A stretch of DNA of 64,000 bases from Actinomycetota bacterium (lineage in GTDB: Bacteria; Actinomycetota; Thermoleophilia; RBG-16-64-13). Both the position numbers and the translations under genes were made by a program. Numbering within the stretch: the stretch's first letter is position 1; every line of letters starts with the position of its first letter. The stretch spans positions 1 to 64,000 of the forward strand of contig JADQBG010000007.1 of the NCBI GenBank assembly GCA_016278725.1. The letters run 5' to 3'. Positions 42,654 to 51,743 of this stretch are shown here, piece by piece. The notes beneath the pieces are model-generated. The model saw nothing but the letters and a program-made list of their open reading frames with translations. It searched no databases and was not told the origin of the DNA.

Positions 42654-45131
42654 CTACTTGACCTCTTCGCCGACCAGGATCTCGGACCGGTCGAGCACCT
42701 CGCTGATAACGAGCTGGTCGCCGTCACGAGTCATGACCACGGTGCTGCCCGACGGGATCTCTCCCGAGAGCACCTTGTCGGCGATCATGTCCTCTACGTA
42801 GCGCTGGATCGCGCGGCGCAAAGGCCGAGCGCCCATCGCCGGGTCGTAGCCCACCTCGACCAGGAACTCCTTGGCTTCCTCGGTGAGCTCCACATTGAGA
42901 CCGCGATCCTTGAGCTGCTCGCGGATGCGGGCCATCATCAGTTCGACGATGCTCATGATCTGATCCCGGGTCAACTTGTGGAAGACGATGACCTCGTCGA
43001 TGCGGTTGAGGAATTCCGGCCGGAACACCTTCTTGAGCTCCCCCATGACCCGGCTCTTCATCTCGCCGTAGTCCATGCCGCCCTCCAGGATGGGCTCGCC
43101 GAAGCCGAGCACCTGCCCCTTGGAGATGGTGGCCGCGCCAATGTTCGAGGTCATGATCAGAATGGTGTTGCGGAAGTCGACGGTGCGTCCCTGGGCGTCC
43201 GTCAGCCGTCCGTCCTCCAGAATCTGGAGAAGGATGTTGAAGACGTCGGGGTGGGCCTTCTCGATCTCATCGAGGAGCACCACCGAATAGGGCCGGCGGC
43301 GCACCGCTTCGGTCAGTTGACCGCCCTCCTCGTAACCCACGTATCCGGGGGGCGAACCCACCAGCCGGCTCACCGCGTGCTTCTCCATGTACTCGGACAT
43401 GTCGATCTGCAGCAACGCGTCCTGGTCGCCGAAGAGAAACTCCGCGAGGGTGCGCGCCAACTCGGTCTTGCCGACACCCGAGGGACCCAGGAAGACGAAC
43501 GAGCCGCCGGGCCGCTTGGGGTCCTTGAGCCCCGCCCGCGAGCGGCGGATCGCTTTGGAGACCGCGTTCAGCGCCTCGTCCTGGCCAACCACCCGCTTGT
43601 GCAGCTCTTCCTCCATGCGGAGCAGTTTCTGCGTCTCGGCTTCGGTCAGCTTCACCACGGGGATGCCGGTCCACATGGCAACGATCTCGGCGATCTCGTC
43701 CTCGCCGATGGTGGCGCGGACGCCTTCCTCGTCGTTGCTCTTCCAGCGCTCTTCCATCTCTTTCTTCTCGTTGATCAGACGGCGCTCCCGGTCGCGCAGG
43801 TTGGCCGCCTTCTCGAACTCCTGCGCCTCGATGGCCGCTTCCTTCTCCTTGCGCACGGTCTGGATGCGCTCTTCGAGTTCACGGTAGTCGGGCGGTGCGG
43901 TCATGGTCTGAATGCGCTTGCGCGATGCAGCTTCGTCGACCAGGTCGACGGCCTTGTCGGGCAGGAAGCGGTCGCTGATGTACCGGTCGGCCAGGTAGGC
44001 CGCGGCATCGATGGCCTCATCAGAGATGCTGATCCGGTGGTGGGCCTCATAGCGGTCGCGCAGGCCCTTGAGGATCTCGCTGGTCTCCTCCACCGAAGGC
44101 TCCCGCACCATTATCTGCTGGAAGCGCCGCTCCAGGGCCGCGTCGCGCGCCAGATACTTGCGGTACTCGTCCACGGTGGTCGCGCCGATGGTCTGGATCT
44201 CGCCGCGCGCCAGCGCGGGCTTGAGAATCGAGGCCGCGTCGATGGCGCCCTCGGCCGCGCCGGCTCCCACCAGGTTGTGGATCTCGTCGATGAAGAGGAT
44301 GATGTCGCCGCGCTCGCTGATCTCCTTCATCACCTTCTTCAGGCGCTCCTCGAACTCGCCGCGGTACTTGGAACCCGCGACCAGGGCGCCCAGGTCGAGC
44401 GTGAAGATCTGCTTGTCCTTGAGCAGTTCGGGCACGTCGTGCTCGGCGATGCGCTTGGCCAGGCCTTCGACCACGGCGGTCTTGCCCACTCCGGGCTCGC
44501 CGATGAGCACCGGATTGTTCTTGGTGCGCCGCGAGAGGATCTGCATGACCCGCTCGATCTCGGTCTGCCGGCCAACGACCGGGTCCAGCTTGTCTTCTTC
44601 GGCATACTTGGTCAGGTTACGGCCGAACTGCTCCAGCACTTTGGAGCCCTTCTTGCCGCCGGGCGCAGCGCCTTCGGTCTTCTGACCCCGGCGCGTGGGG
44701 CCGGAGAGAACGCGCATGACCTCCTGCCGGATACGGTCGGCATCGGCGTCCAGGTCGTTGAGAATGCGGGCGGCGACGCCCTCGCTCTCCCGAACCAGCC
44801 CGAGCAGAATGTGCTCGGTGCCGATGTAGTTGTGGCCGAGCGATAGCGCTTCGCGCAGGGCCAGTTCCAGCACCTTCTTGGCCCGCGGGGTGAAGGGGAT
44901 CTGCCCTTGCGCCTCGTGCTCGCCCTCCCCCACGATCCGCATGATCTCTCCGCGGACGTCTTCCAGGGAGACTTCCAGCCCGCTGAGTACGCGTGCGGCG
45001 ACCCCGTCGCCCTCGCGCAAGAGGCCGAGCAGCAGGTGCTCGGTGCCAATATAGTTGTGTTTCAGCTCCCGCGCCTCTTCCTGGGCGAGAACCACCACCT
45101 GTCGCGCGCGCTCGGTAAAGCGTTCAAACAT
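42654..45131 (-). CDS. clpC: AAA+ unfoldase ClpC
   Basis: HSP100 unfoldase that feeds substrates to ClpP. Domains: two Clp-N repeats ([39 protein letters not shown] and a second copy), AAA1 with [15 protein letters not shown], a UVR-containing middle domain ([18 protein letters not shown]), AAA2 with [19 protein letters not shown], and a C-terminal D2-small domain. The 825 residues match ClpC. In Bacillus, McsB feeds phospho-arginine-tagged proteins to ClpC; here McsB looks inactive (see mcsB), so substrate selection may differ. It lies 4 bp downstream of mcsB. Confidence 0.96.
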   Translation of the reverse strand: MFERFTERARQVVVLAQEEARELKHNYIGTEHLLLGLLREGDGVAARVLSGLEVSLEDVRGEIMRIVGEGEHEAQGQIPFTPRAKKVLELALREALSLGHNYIGTEHILLGLVRESEGVAARILNDLDADADRIRQEVMRVLSGPTRRGQKTEGAAPGGKKGSKVLEQFGRNLTKYAEEDKLDPVVGRQTEIERVMQILSRRTKNNPVLIGEPGVGKTAVVEGLAKRIAEHDVPELLKDKQIFTLDLGALVAGSKYRGEFEERLKKVMKEISERGDIILFIDEIHNLVGAGAAEGAIDAASILKPALARGEIQTIGATTVDEYRKYLARDAALERRFQQIMVREPSVEETSEILKGLRDRYEAHHRISISDEAIDAAAYLADRYISDRFLPDKAVDLVDEAASRKRIQTMTAPPDYRELEERIQTVRKEKEAAIEAQEFEKAANLRDRERRLINEKKEMEERWKSNDEEGVRATIGEDEIAEIVAMWTGIPVVKLTEAETQKLLRMEEELHKRVVGQDEALNAVSKAIRRSRAGLKDPKRPGGSFVFLGPSGVGKTELARTLAEFLFGDQDALLQIDMSEYMEKHAVSRLVGSPPGYVGYEEGGQLTEAVRRRPYSVVLLDEIEKAHPDVFNILLQILEDGRLTDAQGRTVDFRNTILIMTSNIGAATISKGQVLGFGEPILEGGMDYGEMKSRVMGELKKVFRPEFLNRIDEVIVFHKLTRDQIMSIVELMMARIREQLKDRGLNVELTEEAKEFLVEVGYDPAMGARPLRRAIQRYVEDMIADKVLSGEIPSGSTVVMTRDGDQLVISEVLDRSEILVGEEVK

Positions 45132-45135
45132 CGTC

Positions 45136-46164
45136 CTACTCTCTCCTGTCTAGCGTCCGGGCGGACCCGAAGGCCCGCCGCAGCAATCGTGCGCGAACTT
45201 CGTCAAAACGGGGATCATCAACTTCGGCGTCGGGTTCCCCGAGTTCTTCCATGGCGATATGGCCGGGCTGCACTCGCCGCATGAGGGCGAAGGCGGAGGC
45301 GGGAGTGAATCCGTCGAGTGCGATCACTCCCATATCGACCCCGCTCTGCACCGCGGATATCAGGCCGAGAGCTTCTTCGACCGTCATCGACCAGGCCTGC
45401 TGGGCCACACCCAGGGAGCGCCCGACGTAATCCCGCACTTGCACCGGATTTTCTTCGAGCAGCCGCTTTCTCATGGCGTGCTCCTGCTCGGCCAACTGGC
45501 GGGAAACCGCATCTACCTTCTCGGCGATGCGCAGTTCGGCTCTACCCAAGCCCCCCTTGTTGGAAACTTGGAAGAGCCCGCCGGCCCCGCCCCAGACCGG
45601 GCTGAGCGTGATGCCCTTCCCGATCAATTTCACCGCCACCGAACCCAACTGGCCGGTGACCATCAAAGCCGGAAGATGAACCAGCGAGTGGGCGCGCAGC
45701 CCGGTTCCGGCATCCTCGGCCCTCGCGGTGAGATAACCCCAGCGCTCGTCGTAAGCGAACCCCAGTCCGGACTCCAGAACATCGTCCAACTCATCAAGCG
45801 TACTCCACAGACCGGACAGAACTTCGCCGGCGCGGGACACCATCAGCCGGATGTGGTCGCGGCCATTCACCTCCAACGAGGCAATGCCCCCGCGGTAAAG
45901 GCCGAAGCCCTTCCAGGGGTCGGTCTCGCGGGAGAAGGCGGGCGTCATCAGCCCGCGCTCGACCAAATAGGCCCGCAGTCCCGGGGACAGCGAATCCATG
46001 GGCGTTAGCTCCCAGTCACCGGGATCGGCACAGGTCTCGAGCACCCTCTCGACCCGCTCGAGGAACTCGGTCAGCTGAGCCTCTTCGGCGGCGTGGGGAA
46101 ACGGCAGCACCGAGTCATTGCGCGACATCTCGAGTCCGCCGGCAAATACCAGGTCCGCGCTCAA
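45136..46164 (-). CDS. mcsB: McsB-like protein-arginine kinase homologue, probably catalytically inactive
   Basis: Clearly an ATP:guanido phosphotransferase-fold Mcs[45 protein letters not shown] and [10 protein letters not shown] align with Bacillus McsB. Three active-site motifs are changed. The SSRIRLARN stretch is AGGLEMSRN (about residues 8-15), so the first two arginines are lost. The NEEDHIR motif with the catalytic Glu reads NGRDHIR (100-106). The Cys of LTSCPTN is Arg (LTARAED, 145-151). The allosteric C-terminal DIRRAALIR region is only partly kept (EVRARLLRR). The N-terminus is about 20 residues shorter. The frame is intact, so it is selected for and probably a pseudokinase. The TTG start overlaps mcsA by 4 bp. 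Confidence 0.85.
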   Translation of the reverse strand: MSADLVFAGGLEMSRNDSVLPFPHAAEEAQLTEFLERVERVLETCADPGDWELTPMDSLSPGLRAYLVERGLMTPAFSRETDPWKGFGLYRGGIASLEVNGRDHIRLMVSRAGEVLSGLWSTLDELDDVLESGLGFAYDERWGYLTARAEDAGTGLRAHSLVHLPALMVTGQLGSVAVKLIGKGITLSPVWGGAGGLFQVSNKGGLGRAELRIAEKVDAVSRQLAEQEHAMRKRLLEENPVQVRDYVGRSLGVAQQAWSMTVEEALGLISAVQSGVDMGVIALDGFTPASAFALMRRVQPGHIAMEELGEPDAEVDDPRFDEVRARLLRRAFGSARTLDRRE

Positions 46165-46733
46165 TTCTCCTCCGCAACCAATTCGGCCAACTCCGCGATG
46201 CGGTCACGCACCCCGGCGGCCTCTTCGTATCTCTCGTCGTCGACCAGTTCCTTGAGCATGTGCTCCAGGCGCACCACCTCGCGGCGTTGCTCCAGGGCCG
46301 GCCGGCCGTGGGAGGGCTGCTTGCCCACATGTCCCGGGGCTTCGCTTCCCCCGAGCGCCGCTTCGATATGGCGGCTGAACGCCTGATAACAGGCGGGGCA
46401 GCCCAGCATCCCCCTCTCCTCGACATCTTTGAGCGTGGAACCGCACACCGCGCACATCGACTTTCGGGACGAGGCCCGCGAATCAAACAGAGGCGCCGGA
46501 CGGCTGAGCAGCGATCCGAGCATGCCGGCAAGGGCGGTCGGGACCGCAAAAAAGATATCGGTATCCGCGCCGCCGCCCGCAGCTTCCTCGGCGCAACTCT
46601 GGCAGAGATGCGCGTGGACGAATTCCCCGTCCTCGATACGGATGATGTGGATGGTGCCGGGCTCAGCGCCGCAGGAATCACATTCCTGGGCGTGGTCGTG
46701 ACCGAGTTCCCATTCGGATCCGTCGGCGAACAT
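46161..46733 (-). CDS. mcsA: McsA-like zinc-finger/UVR protein
   Basis: A 190-residue partner of McsB. It has two zinc-finger pairs (CDSCG ... CQSC near 18-50 and CAVCG ... CPAC near 92-115) and a C-terminal UVR motif (LKELVDDERYEEAAGVRDRI). In Bacillus McsA activates McsB and helps CtsR control; no ctsR is present upstream. A strong GGGAGGTG site precedes the ATG. The first gene of the block running to sigH. Confidence 0.9.
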   Translation of the reverse strand: MFADGSEWELGHDHAQECDSCGAEPGTIHIIRIEDGEFVHAHLCQSCAEEAAGGGADTDIFFAVPTALAGMLGSLLSRPAPLFDSRASSRKSMCAVCGSTLKDVEERGMLGCPACYQAFSRHIEAALGGSEAPGHVGKQPSHGRPALEQRREVVRLEHMLKELVDDERYEEAAGVRDRIAELAELVAEEN

Positions 46734-46830
46734 AAGGCACCTCCCTTCCTGTGCAAAAGCCCGCTCCCGCGGGCCTGCCGTCGTCTTGGATCTTCAGCTT
46801 CGAATTCTCGAGCGAAAAGGCCTGCACATT

Positions 46831-46845
46831 ACCACAAACTGTGGT
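46831..46845 (-). promoter_or_regulatory. possible operator in the leader of mcsA
   Basis: ACCACA-AAC-TGTGGT is a perfect 6-bp inverted repeat with a 3-bp spacer. It lies just downstream of the -10 element, roughly +8 to +22 of the expected transcript. It matches neither the CtsR box (direct repeat) nor CIRCE. Confidence 0.45.
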
Positions 46846-46860
46846 CTCTTCGCCTCAACA

Positions 46861-46869
46861 ATTGTAGCA
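46861..46869 (-). promoter_or_regulatory. extended -10 promoter of the mcsA-mcsB-clpC block
   Basis: On the minus strand TGC-TACAAT forms an extended -10 (TGn plus near-consensus hexamer). No good -35 lies 16-18 bp upstream, which extended -10 promoters tolerate. It is about 130 bp before the mcsA ATG. Confidence 0.55.
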
Positions 46870-46991
46870 CACCCTCCGGCGGCTGCCCGAAGCCTTACGG
46901 ATACCCGTAGGAGGTATGTTACTCCGTTTTGCGGCGCGCGGTGACGAGGGGCGGTGCGAGTTGGGAAAGCGGGGCAGGAGACCTGCGGTTT

Positions 46992-48482
46992 CTAGGCCCC
47001 GGGCGGGAACGCCTCCGGGCGCAGCTGAGGAAACAGCACGGCGTCGCGGATGGAATCCACGCCCAAGAAGAGCATCACCAGGCGGTCGATGCCGATTCCC
47101 AGTCCGCCGGCCGGGGGCATCCCGTACTCGAGCGCGCGCAGGAAGTCCTCGTCCACCACGTGGGCTTCTTCGTCGCCCATCGCCTTGTTGGCGGCCTGCT
47201 GCTCGAAGCGCCGGCGCTGATCCAGGGGGTCGTTGAGCTCGCTGAAGGCATTGCCGATCTCCCAACCGGCGATCACCGGTTGGAAGCGCTCCACCAGCGA
47301 GTCGTCGTCGCGGTGCTCCTTGGCCAAGGGGCTGAGCTCGACCGGGTGGTCGATCACGAAGACGGGGCGATCGAAGGTGGACCACACCAGTTCTTTGAGC
47401 GCTTTGTCCACCAGAAGCCCGAAGGTCTCCCGACGTTCGACATCGACGCCCTTGGCGCGGAGGGCTTCACGCGCTGCCTCGGGGTCTTCACGCATTTCGC
47501 GCAGCCCGAGGCCCAAGTTCTCCCGGAGCAGTGAGTCCACGGTCAGGCGCGGCCAGGGAGGCGCCAGATCCCACTCGCGTTCCCGGGCGGTGATCACCTG
47601 CGTGCCCAGCACCTCGGCGGCCAGAGCGGCCACCATCTGCTCCACGAGTTCCATGACCTCGTGGTAATCCACGTAGGCCCAGTAGAGCTCCATCATGGTG
47701 AATTCGGGATTGTGAATCGAGGAGATGCCCTCGTTGCGGAAGTTCTTGCCGATCTCGAACACCCGGTCGAAGCCGCCCACCAGCAAACGCTTGAGGTACA
47801 GCTCGGGCGCGATCCGCAGATAGAGGTCGGCGTCCAGGGCGTTGTGGTGAGTCTGGAAGGGTCGGGCGAGCGCACCCCCGGGCAATTGCTGGAGAATCGG
47901 GGTCTCGACCTCCATGAATCCGCGGTCCTCCAGATAGCGGCGCATGGCGGAGATCAGGCGGCTTCGCAGGATGAATGACCGCGCCACTTCCGGGTTGGCG
48001 ATCAGGTCGGCGTAACGCTGGCGGTAGCGCGTCTCCACGTCCTGGATTCCGTGCCACTTCTCGCCGGGAGCGCGCAGGGCCTTGCTGAGGAGCGCCCAGG
48101 AGTCCGCCATCAGGGAGAGTTCGCCCCGGCGCGTGCGGAAGATGCGGCCCTCGCAGCCGATGATGTCTCCCAGATCGAGCGAGGTCAAGCCGTCGAACCG
48201 CTCCTGCCCCAACCGGTTGACGTTGGCGAAGACCTGAAGATCCGCCTGCCCGTCGCGCAGGGTGAGGAAGGCGGCCTTGCCGTGCTCGCGCCGGGACATC
48301 ACCCGCCCGGTTATGCGGAAACGATCCTCGGTCTCCTGACCGTCGGCCAGCCAGTCATAACGGCCAACGATCTGGTCCAGGGGCTGACGGGCTTGGTAGC
48401 GGCGGGCGTAGGGCTCGACGCCCGCCGCGCGCAGGGCCTGCACCTTCTCCGCCGGTCCCATACGGGCCGCGGATTCCTCCAC
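46992..48482 (-). CDS. lysS: lysyl-tRNA synthetase, class II
   Basis: Class II synthetase with an N-terminal OB-fold (ITGRVMSRREHGKAAFLTL, then DGQADLQVFANV) and catalytic motifs 1 (RRYLEDRGFMEVETPILQ), 2 (IGKNFRNEGISSIHNPEFTM) and 3 (GLGIGIDRLVMLFLG). The 496 residues are normal. The GTG start shares a base with the greA stop. It is the last gene before the mcsA block on the same strand; the 258-bp gap after it holds the mcsA promoter. Confidence 0.96.
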   Translation of the reverse strand: MEESAARMGPAEKVQALRAAGVEPYARRYQARQPLDQIVGRYDWLADGQETEDRFRITGRVMSRREHGKAAFLTLRDGQADLQVFANVNRLGQERFDGLTSLDLGDIIGCEGRIFRTRRGELSLMADSWALLSKALRAPGEKWHGIQDVETRYRQRYADLIANPEVARSFILRSRLISAMRRYLEDRGFMEVETPILQQLPGGALARPFQTHHNALDADLYLRIAPELYLKRLLVGGFDRVFEIGKNFRNEGISSIHNPEFTMMELYWAYVDYHEVMELVEQMVAALAAEVLGTQVITAREREWDLAPPWPRLTVDSLLRENLGLGLREMREDPEAAREALRAKGVDVERRETFGLLVDKALKELVWSTFDRPVFVIDHPVELSPLAKEHRDDDSLVERFQPVIAGWEIGNAFSELNDPLDQRRRFEQQAANKAMGDEEAHVVDEDFLRALEYGMPPAGGLGIGIDRLVMLFLGVDSIRDAVLFPQLRPEAFPPGA

Positions 48483-48961
48483 TAGACGCTCTCGATCTTT
48501 ACGATCTCGTACTTGATGGCTCCGGCCGGAGCGGGCACCTCCACGACGTCGCCCACCGCGTGGCCGAGGACGGCCTGGCCCAGCGGCGATTCGTTGGAGA
48601 GACGCTGCTGAGTGGGATCCGCTTCGGCTGAGCCCACCAGGAAGTAGCTGAAGTCCTCGTCGGTCTCCAGATCGCGCAGGGTCACCCGCGTGCCCACGCT
48701 CACCTCGTCGGTGGTCACGTCGGTGGACTTGATCACCCGCGCCCGGCGCAGCCGCTCCTGCAGCATGGCGATGCGCTGCTCGAGCATGGCCTGGTCGTTC
48801 TTGGCGTCGTCGTACTCCGAGTTCTCGGAGATATCTCCGAACTCACGCGCCTCCCTGATCCGTTCGGCGATTTCGGCCCGCTTCTCGGTGGAGAGGTGCT
48901 CGATCTCCTGCTGAAGCTTGGCCAGTCCGTCCTCCGTGAGGAGCACTTCCTTATTGGGCAC
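48482..48961 (-). CDS. greA: transcription elongation factor GreA
   Basis: Restarts backtracked RNA polymerase by promoting transcript cleavage. The N-terminal coiled coil contains LTEDGLAKLQQEIEHLSTEK and the acidic tip DISENSEYDDAKNDQAMLE. The C-terminal FKBP-like domain ends with ESPLGQAVLGHAVGDVVEV. The GTG at 48961, with GGGAGGG upstream, gives 159 residues, the family size; a longer frame from 49006 is rejected. Confidence 0.96.
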   Translation of the reverse strand: MPNKEVLLTEDGLAKLQQEIEHLSTEKRAEIAERIREAREFGDISENSEYDDAKNDQAMLEQRIAMLQERLRRARVIKSTDVTTDEVSVGTRVTLRDLETDEDFSYFLVGSAEADPTQQRLSNESPLGQAVLGHAVGDVVEVPAPAGAIKYEIVKIESV

Positions 48962-49030
48962 GTGAACCCTCCCTGGAAAATGGTCAATCCGAAATGAGCG
49001 AGGCATTATAGGGAGTGGTTACCTCGGATG

Positions 49031-50035
49031 TCAAACAGCCTGGCTGCCGTAAGTTCCGGGCAAGCTCTCCAACGCCTCCACCAGCGCTTTGTCGTCAGGG
49101 CATTTGCGAAGCTCATGCACAACGGTTCCCGGCACTGGATAAGGCTGTAGATACCAGGTCAAGTGCTTTCTAAGCCACCGGGTCGCCCGTTCCGGGCCGA
49201 ACTGCCCGCGCGCCAACTCCAGCAACTCGAGCAGGTCCCTCACCGCCACGGCCAGCGAGGGCCGCTCAAATGTGCGGCCCTCGAGGAGCTCTCCGATCAG
49301 CCAGGGGTTGCCCAACGCTCCCCGGGCGGCCATCACGGCGTCCGCCCCGCACTCGGCCAGGATTGTGCGCGCGATCTCCCAAGAGTAAACATCGCCCGAC
49401 GCGATCACCGGTACGGACAGGGCTTCCACCACCCGAGCCGTCAACTCGTGGTCGGCCCTCCCCCGGTAGAACTGCGTAGCCGCCCGGGGATGGACGGCGA
49501 CGGCGGCGACGCCCGCGTCCTCCAACCGCCGCGCCAACTCGACGGCGTTCGGCTGCTCCGGGGTCAGACCGCTGCGGATCTTCGCGGTGACGGGAACACC
49601 CCTGGGAGAGGCGGCCCCGACCACGGCGGCCGTCACCGCGGCGGCCCGCACCGCGTCGGCGCCCAGGGCGCAGCCCGCGCCCCCGCGGGTGACCTTGCGC
49701 ACCGGGCAGCCCAGATTGAGGTCTATCAGGTCGGGCCGCGGTTCCCGCTCGAGCACCAGCCGGGCGGCCCGGCCCATCACTTCGGGCTCGTCGCCGAAGA
49801 GCTGCACGGCCACGGGCCGCTCCTCCTCGGCGAAGTCGAGGTACTCCTCGGTCCGCCGGTTGGCGTAGATCAGGCCGTAAGCACTCACCATCTCGGTGAC
49901 GACCAAACCCACGCCGTGGCGCTTCAGGTGCCGCCGATAGGCGCTGTTGGTGATCCCCGCCATCGGGGCGAGGACGACCCGGTTGGGGATGGAGAGCCCC
50001 CCGATCGAGAAAGGCTGCGAGAGCTCAGACGACAT
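49031..50035 (-). CDS. dusB: tRNA-dihydrouridine synthase DusB
   Basis: FMN-dependent TIM-barrel reductase. The start PNRVVLAPMAGITNSAYRR and DLNLGCPVRKVTRGGAGCAL (with the catalytic Cys) are the Dus signatures; VAVHPRAATQFYRGRADHE is the FMN phosphate region. The 334 residues are normal. It lies next to greA and lysS as in Bacillus (dusB-lysS). Confidence 0.94.
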   Translation of the reverse strand: MSSELSQPFSIGGLSIPNRVVLAPMAGITNSAYRRHLKRHGVGLVVTEMVSAYGLIYANRRTEEYLDFAEEERPVAVQLFGDEPEVMGRAARLVLEREPRPDLIDLNLGCPVRKVTRGGAGCALGADAVRAAAVTAAVVGAASPRGVPVTAKIRSGLTPEQPNAVELARRLEDAGVAAVAVHPRAATQFYRGRADHELTARVVEALSVPVIASGDVYSWEIARTILAECGADAVMAARGALGNPWLIGELLEGRTFERPSLAVAVRDLLELLELARGQFGPERATRWLRKHLTWYLQPYPVPGTVVHELRKCPDDKALVEALESLPGTYGSQAV

Positions 50036-50066
50036 CGCGAGGAAGCCGCGCCTCAGGCCGAGGCGA

Positions 50067-50831
50067 TCAGCGGTTGCGCTCGGCGATGATCCGCAGGCCG
50101 CGGAGAGTGAGGTAGGGATCGTGGTGCTGGATGGTCTCGGTATGGCGGCTGATCAGCCCGGCGAGCCCGCCGGTGGCCACGGTGGCCGCTCCTCCCCCAA
50201 GCTCCGCATCCATGCGGCGCACCAGGCCGTCGACCTGACCGGCGAAGCCGTAGATCACGCCGGCCTGCAGGCTCTGCACCGTGGATTTGCCGATCACAGT
50301 CCCCGGGTCCCTCAGCTCCACCGAGCGGAGCCGGGCCGCCCGGGAAACCAGCGCGTCGAGCGCGGTGAGCACTCCCGGAGCGATGGCGGTCCCCAGATAT
50401 TCGCCCAGTCGGGAGACGGCCCCCACCGTGGTGGCGGTCCCGAAGTCCACCACGATGACCGGGCCGCCGTGGGCGTCGAAGGCGGCCACGGCGTCGGCGA
50501 TCAGGTCGGAGCCCACTTCGTCGGGATTGCTGGTCTTGACCGGCATGCCCGTCTTTACCCCGGGCCCGACCACCAAGGGTTCCACCTCCAGGTAGCGCTC
50601 GCACATCTTGCGGTATTCCCAGATGAGGGCGGGCACCACGGAGGCCATGGCGAAACGGTTCACGTGCCCGCGACTCAAGTCCTCCAAGCGCAGGAGTCCT
50701 TCGACCACCATGGCGAGCTCGTCGGCGGAACGGTGGCTCTCCGTGGCAATCCGCCAATCGCGCACCAGTTCTCCGTCGCGGAAGAGCCCGAACACGGTCT
50801 GGCTGTTGCCTACGTCCGCGGTCAGCAGCAT
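50067..50831 (-). CDS. coaX: type III pantothenate kinase
   Basis: First step of CoA synthesis in organisms without CoaA. LTADVGNSQTVFGLF is the phosphate-binding first motif. GSDLIADAVAAFD holds the catalytic Asp, VIVVDFGTATTVGAVS the second phosphate motif, and IAPGVLTALDALVSRAARL the pantothenate site. At 254 residues it fits CoaX. It is placed near ftsH in Bacillus; here the nad and fol genes separate the two. Confidence 0.95.
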   Translation of the reverse strand: MLLTADVGNSQTVFGLFRDGELVRDWRIATESHRSADELAMVVEGLLRLEDLSRGHVNRFAMASVVPALIWEYRKMCERYLEVEPLVVGPGVKTGMPVKTSNPDEVGSDLIADAVAAFDAHGGPVIVVDFGTATTVGAVSRLGEYLGTAIAPGVLTALDALVSRAARLRSVELRDPGTVIGKSTVQSLQAGVIYGFAGQVDGLVRRMDAELGGGAATVATGGLAGLISRHTETIQHHDPYLTLRGLRIIAERNR

Positions 50832-50873
50832 GATCCGTCCTTTCGAGCCGCGGGGCTCAAAGCCCGCGCCGAG

Positions 50874-51743
50874 TCAGTCAAAATCCAGGGCCAGATCGAC
50901 CGGAGGCGCTCCGGCCGTGAGCGCGCTGGTGGAAACCACGTCGACCCCCGATTCAGCGATGGCCCGGACGGTCTCGAGGGTGACTCCCCCGGAGGCCTCG
51001 AGCAGGACCTCCGGCCGCGCCGCGCGGGCGATCCGGACGCAGACGGCGAGTTCCTCCGGCCCCATGTTGTCCAACATGACGATGTCGGCCCCGGCCGCCA
51101 ACGCCTCGCGCAGACCCGGTTCGTCTTCGACTTCGACTTCGATGCGCATGCCGAAGGGCGCCTGTTCCCGGGCCCTCCCGACGGCGGCCGCGACGCCGCC
51201 GGCCGCCACCAGGTGATTGTCCTTGATCAGCACCTGGTCGAACAGCCCAAACCGGTGGTTTCCCCCACCGCCGTGACGCACCGCCCGCTTCTCCCACAGC
51301 CGCAGTCCCGCCGTGGTCTTGCGGGTGTCCACAACCAGCGCGCCCGTGCCGGCGACGGCTTCGGCAAAGCGCTTGGTCTGGGTGGCCACTCCACTCAGAT
51401 GGGTCAGGAGATTCAGCATGGTGCGTTCCGCCGAGAGCAGGGAGCGCGCGCTGCCTTCGAGCGTCACCGCCGTCTGACCCCGCTCGAGCGGCGAACCCTC
51501 CTCGACCAGCAGGCGGAAGCCGGCGTCGGGGTCGACCTCCGCCAGCACCGCGGCCGCGAGCGGGGCCCCCGAGAAGATAAGATCCTCGCGGGCGACTATC
51601 CGTCCGGAAGCCCGCCGGTCGGCGGACACCGTCCAGGCGGAGGTGACGTCCCCGTATCCGGCCAGGTCTTCGCGCAAGGCCAGCCGGATGAGTTCGCGGC
51701 TGAGCGGATCCAACGTCACTTTCGGCTGCCGATCCTCGGTCAC
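50874..51743 (-). CDS. nadC: nicotinate-nucleotide pyrophosphorylase (carboxylating)
   Basis: Quinolinate phosphoribosyltransferase, the third step of de novo NAD synthesis. It begins near LDPLSRELIRLALREDLAGYGDVTS-like sequence, then TMLNLLTHLSGVATQTKRF, VDTRKTTAGLRLWEKRAVRHGGG (binding Arg residues) and VLLEASGGVTLETVRAIAES. The GTG at 51743 overlaps the nadB stop by 4 bp; an earlier in-frame start would lie inside nadB and adds a glycine-rich segment. The 289-residue product is normal. Confidence 0.95.
   Translation of the reverse strand: MTEDRQPKVTLDPLSRELIRLALREDLAGYGDVTSAWTVSADRRASGRIVAREDLIFSGAPLAAAVLAEVDPDAGFRLLVEEGSPLERGQTAVTLEGSARSLLSAERTMLNLLTHLSGVATQTKRFAEAVAGTGALVVDTRKTTAGLRLWEKRAVRHGGGGNHRFGLFDQVLIKDNHLVAAGGVAAAVGRAREQAPFGMRIEVEVEDEPGLREALAAGADIVMLDNMGPEELAVCVRIARAARPEVLLEASGGVTLETVRAIAESGVDVVSTSALTAGAPPVDLALDFD

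Noticed and set aside
46734-46991. A ctsR gene or CtsR box in front of mcsA
   Set aside because: The 258-bp gap has no open frame of suitable size and no AGTCAAA-type heptad direct repeat.
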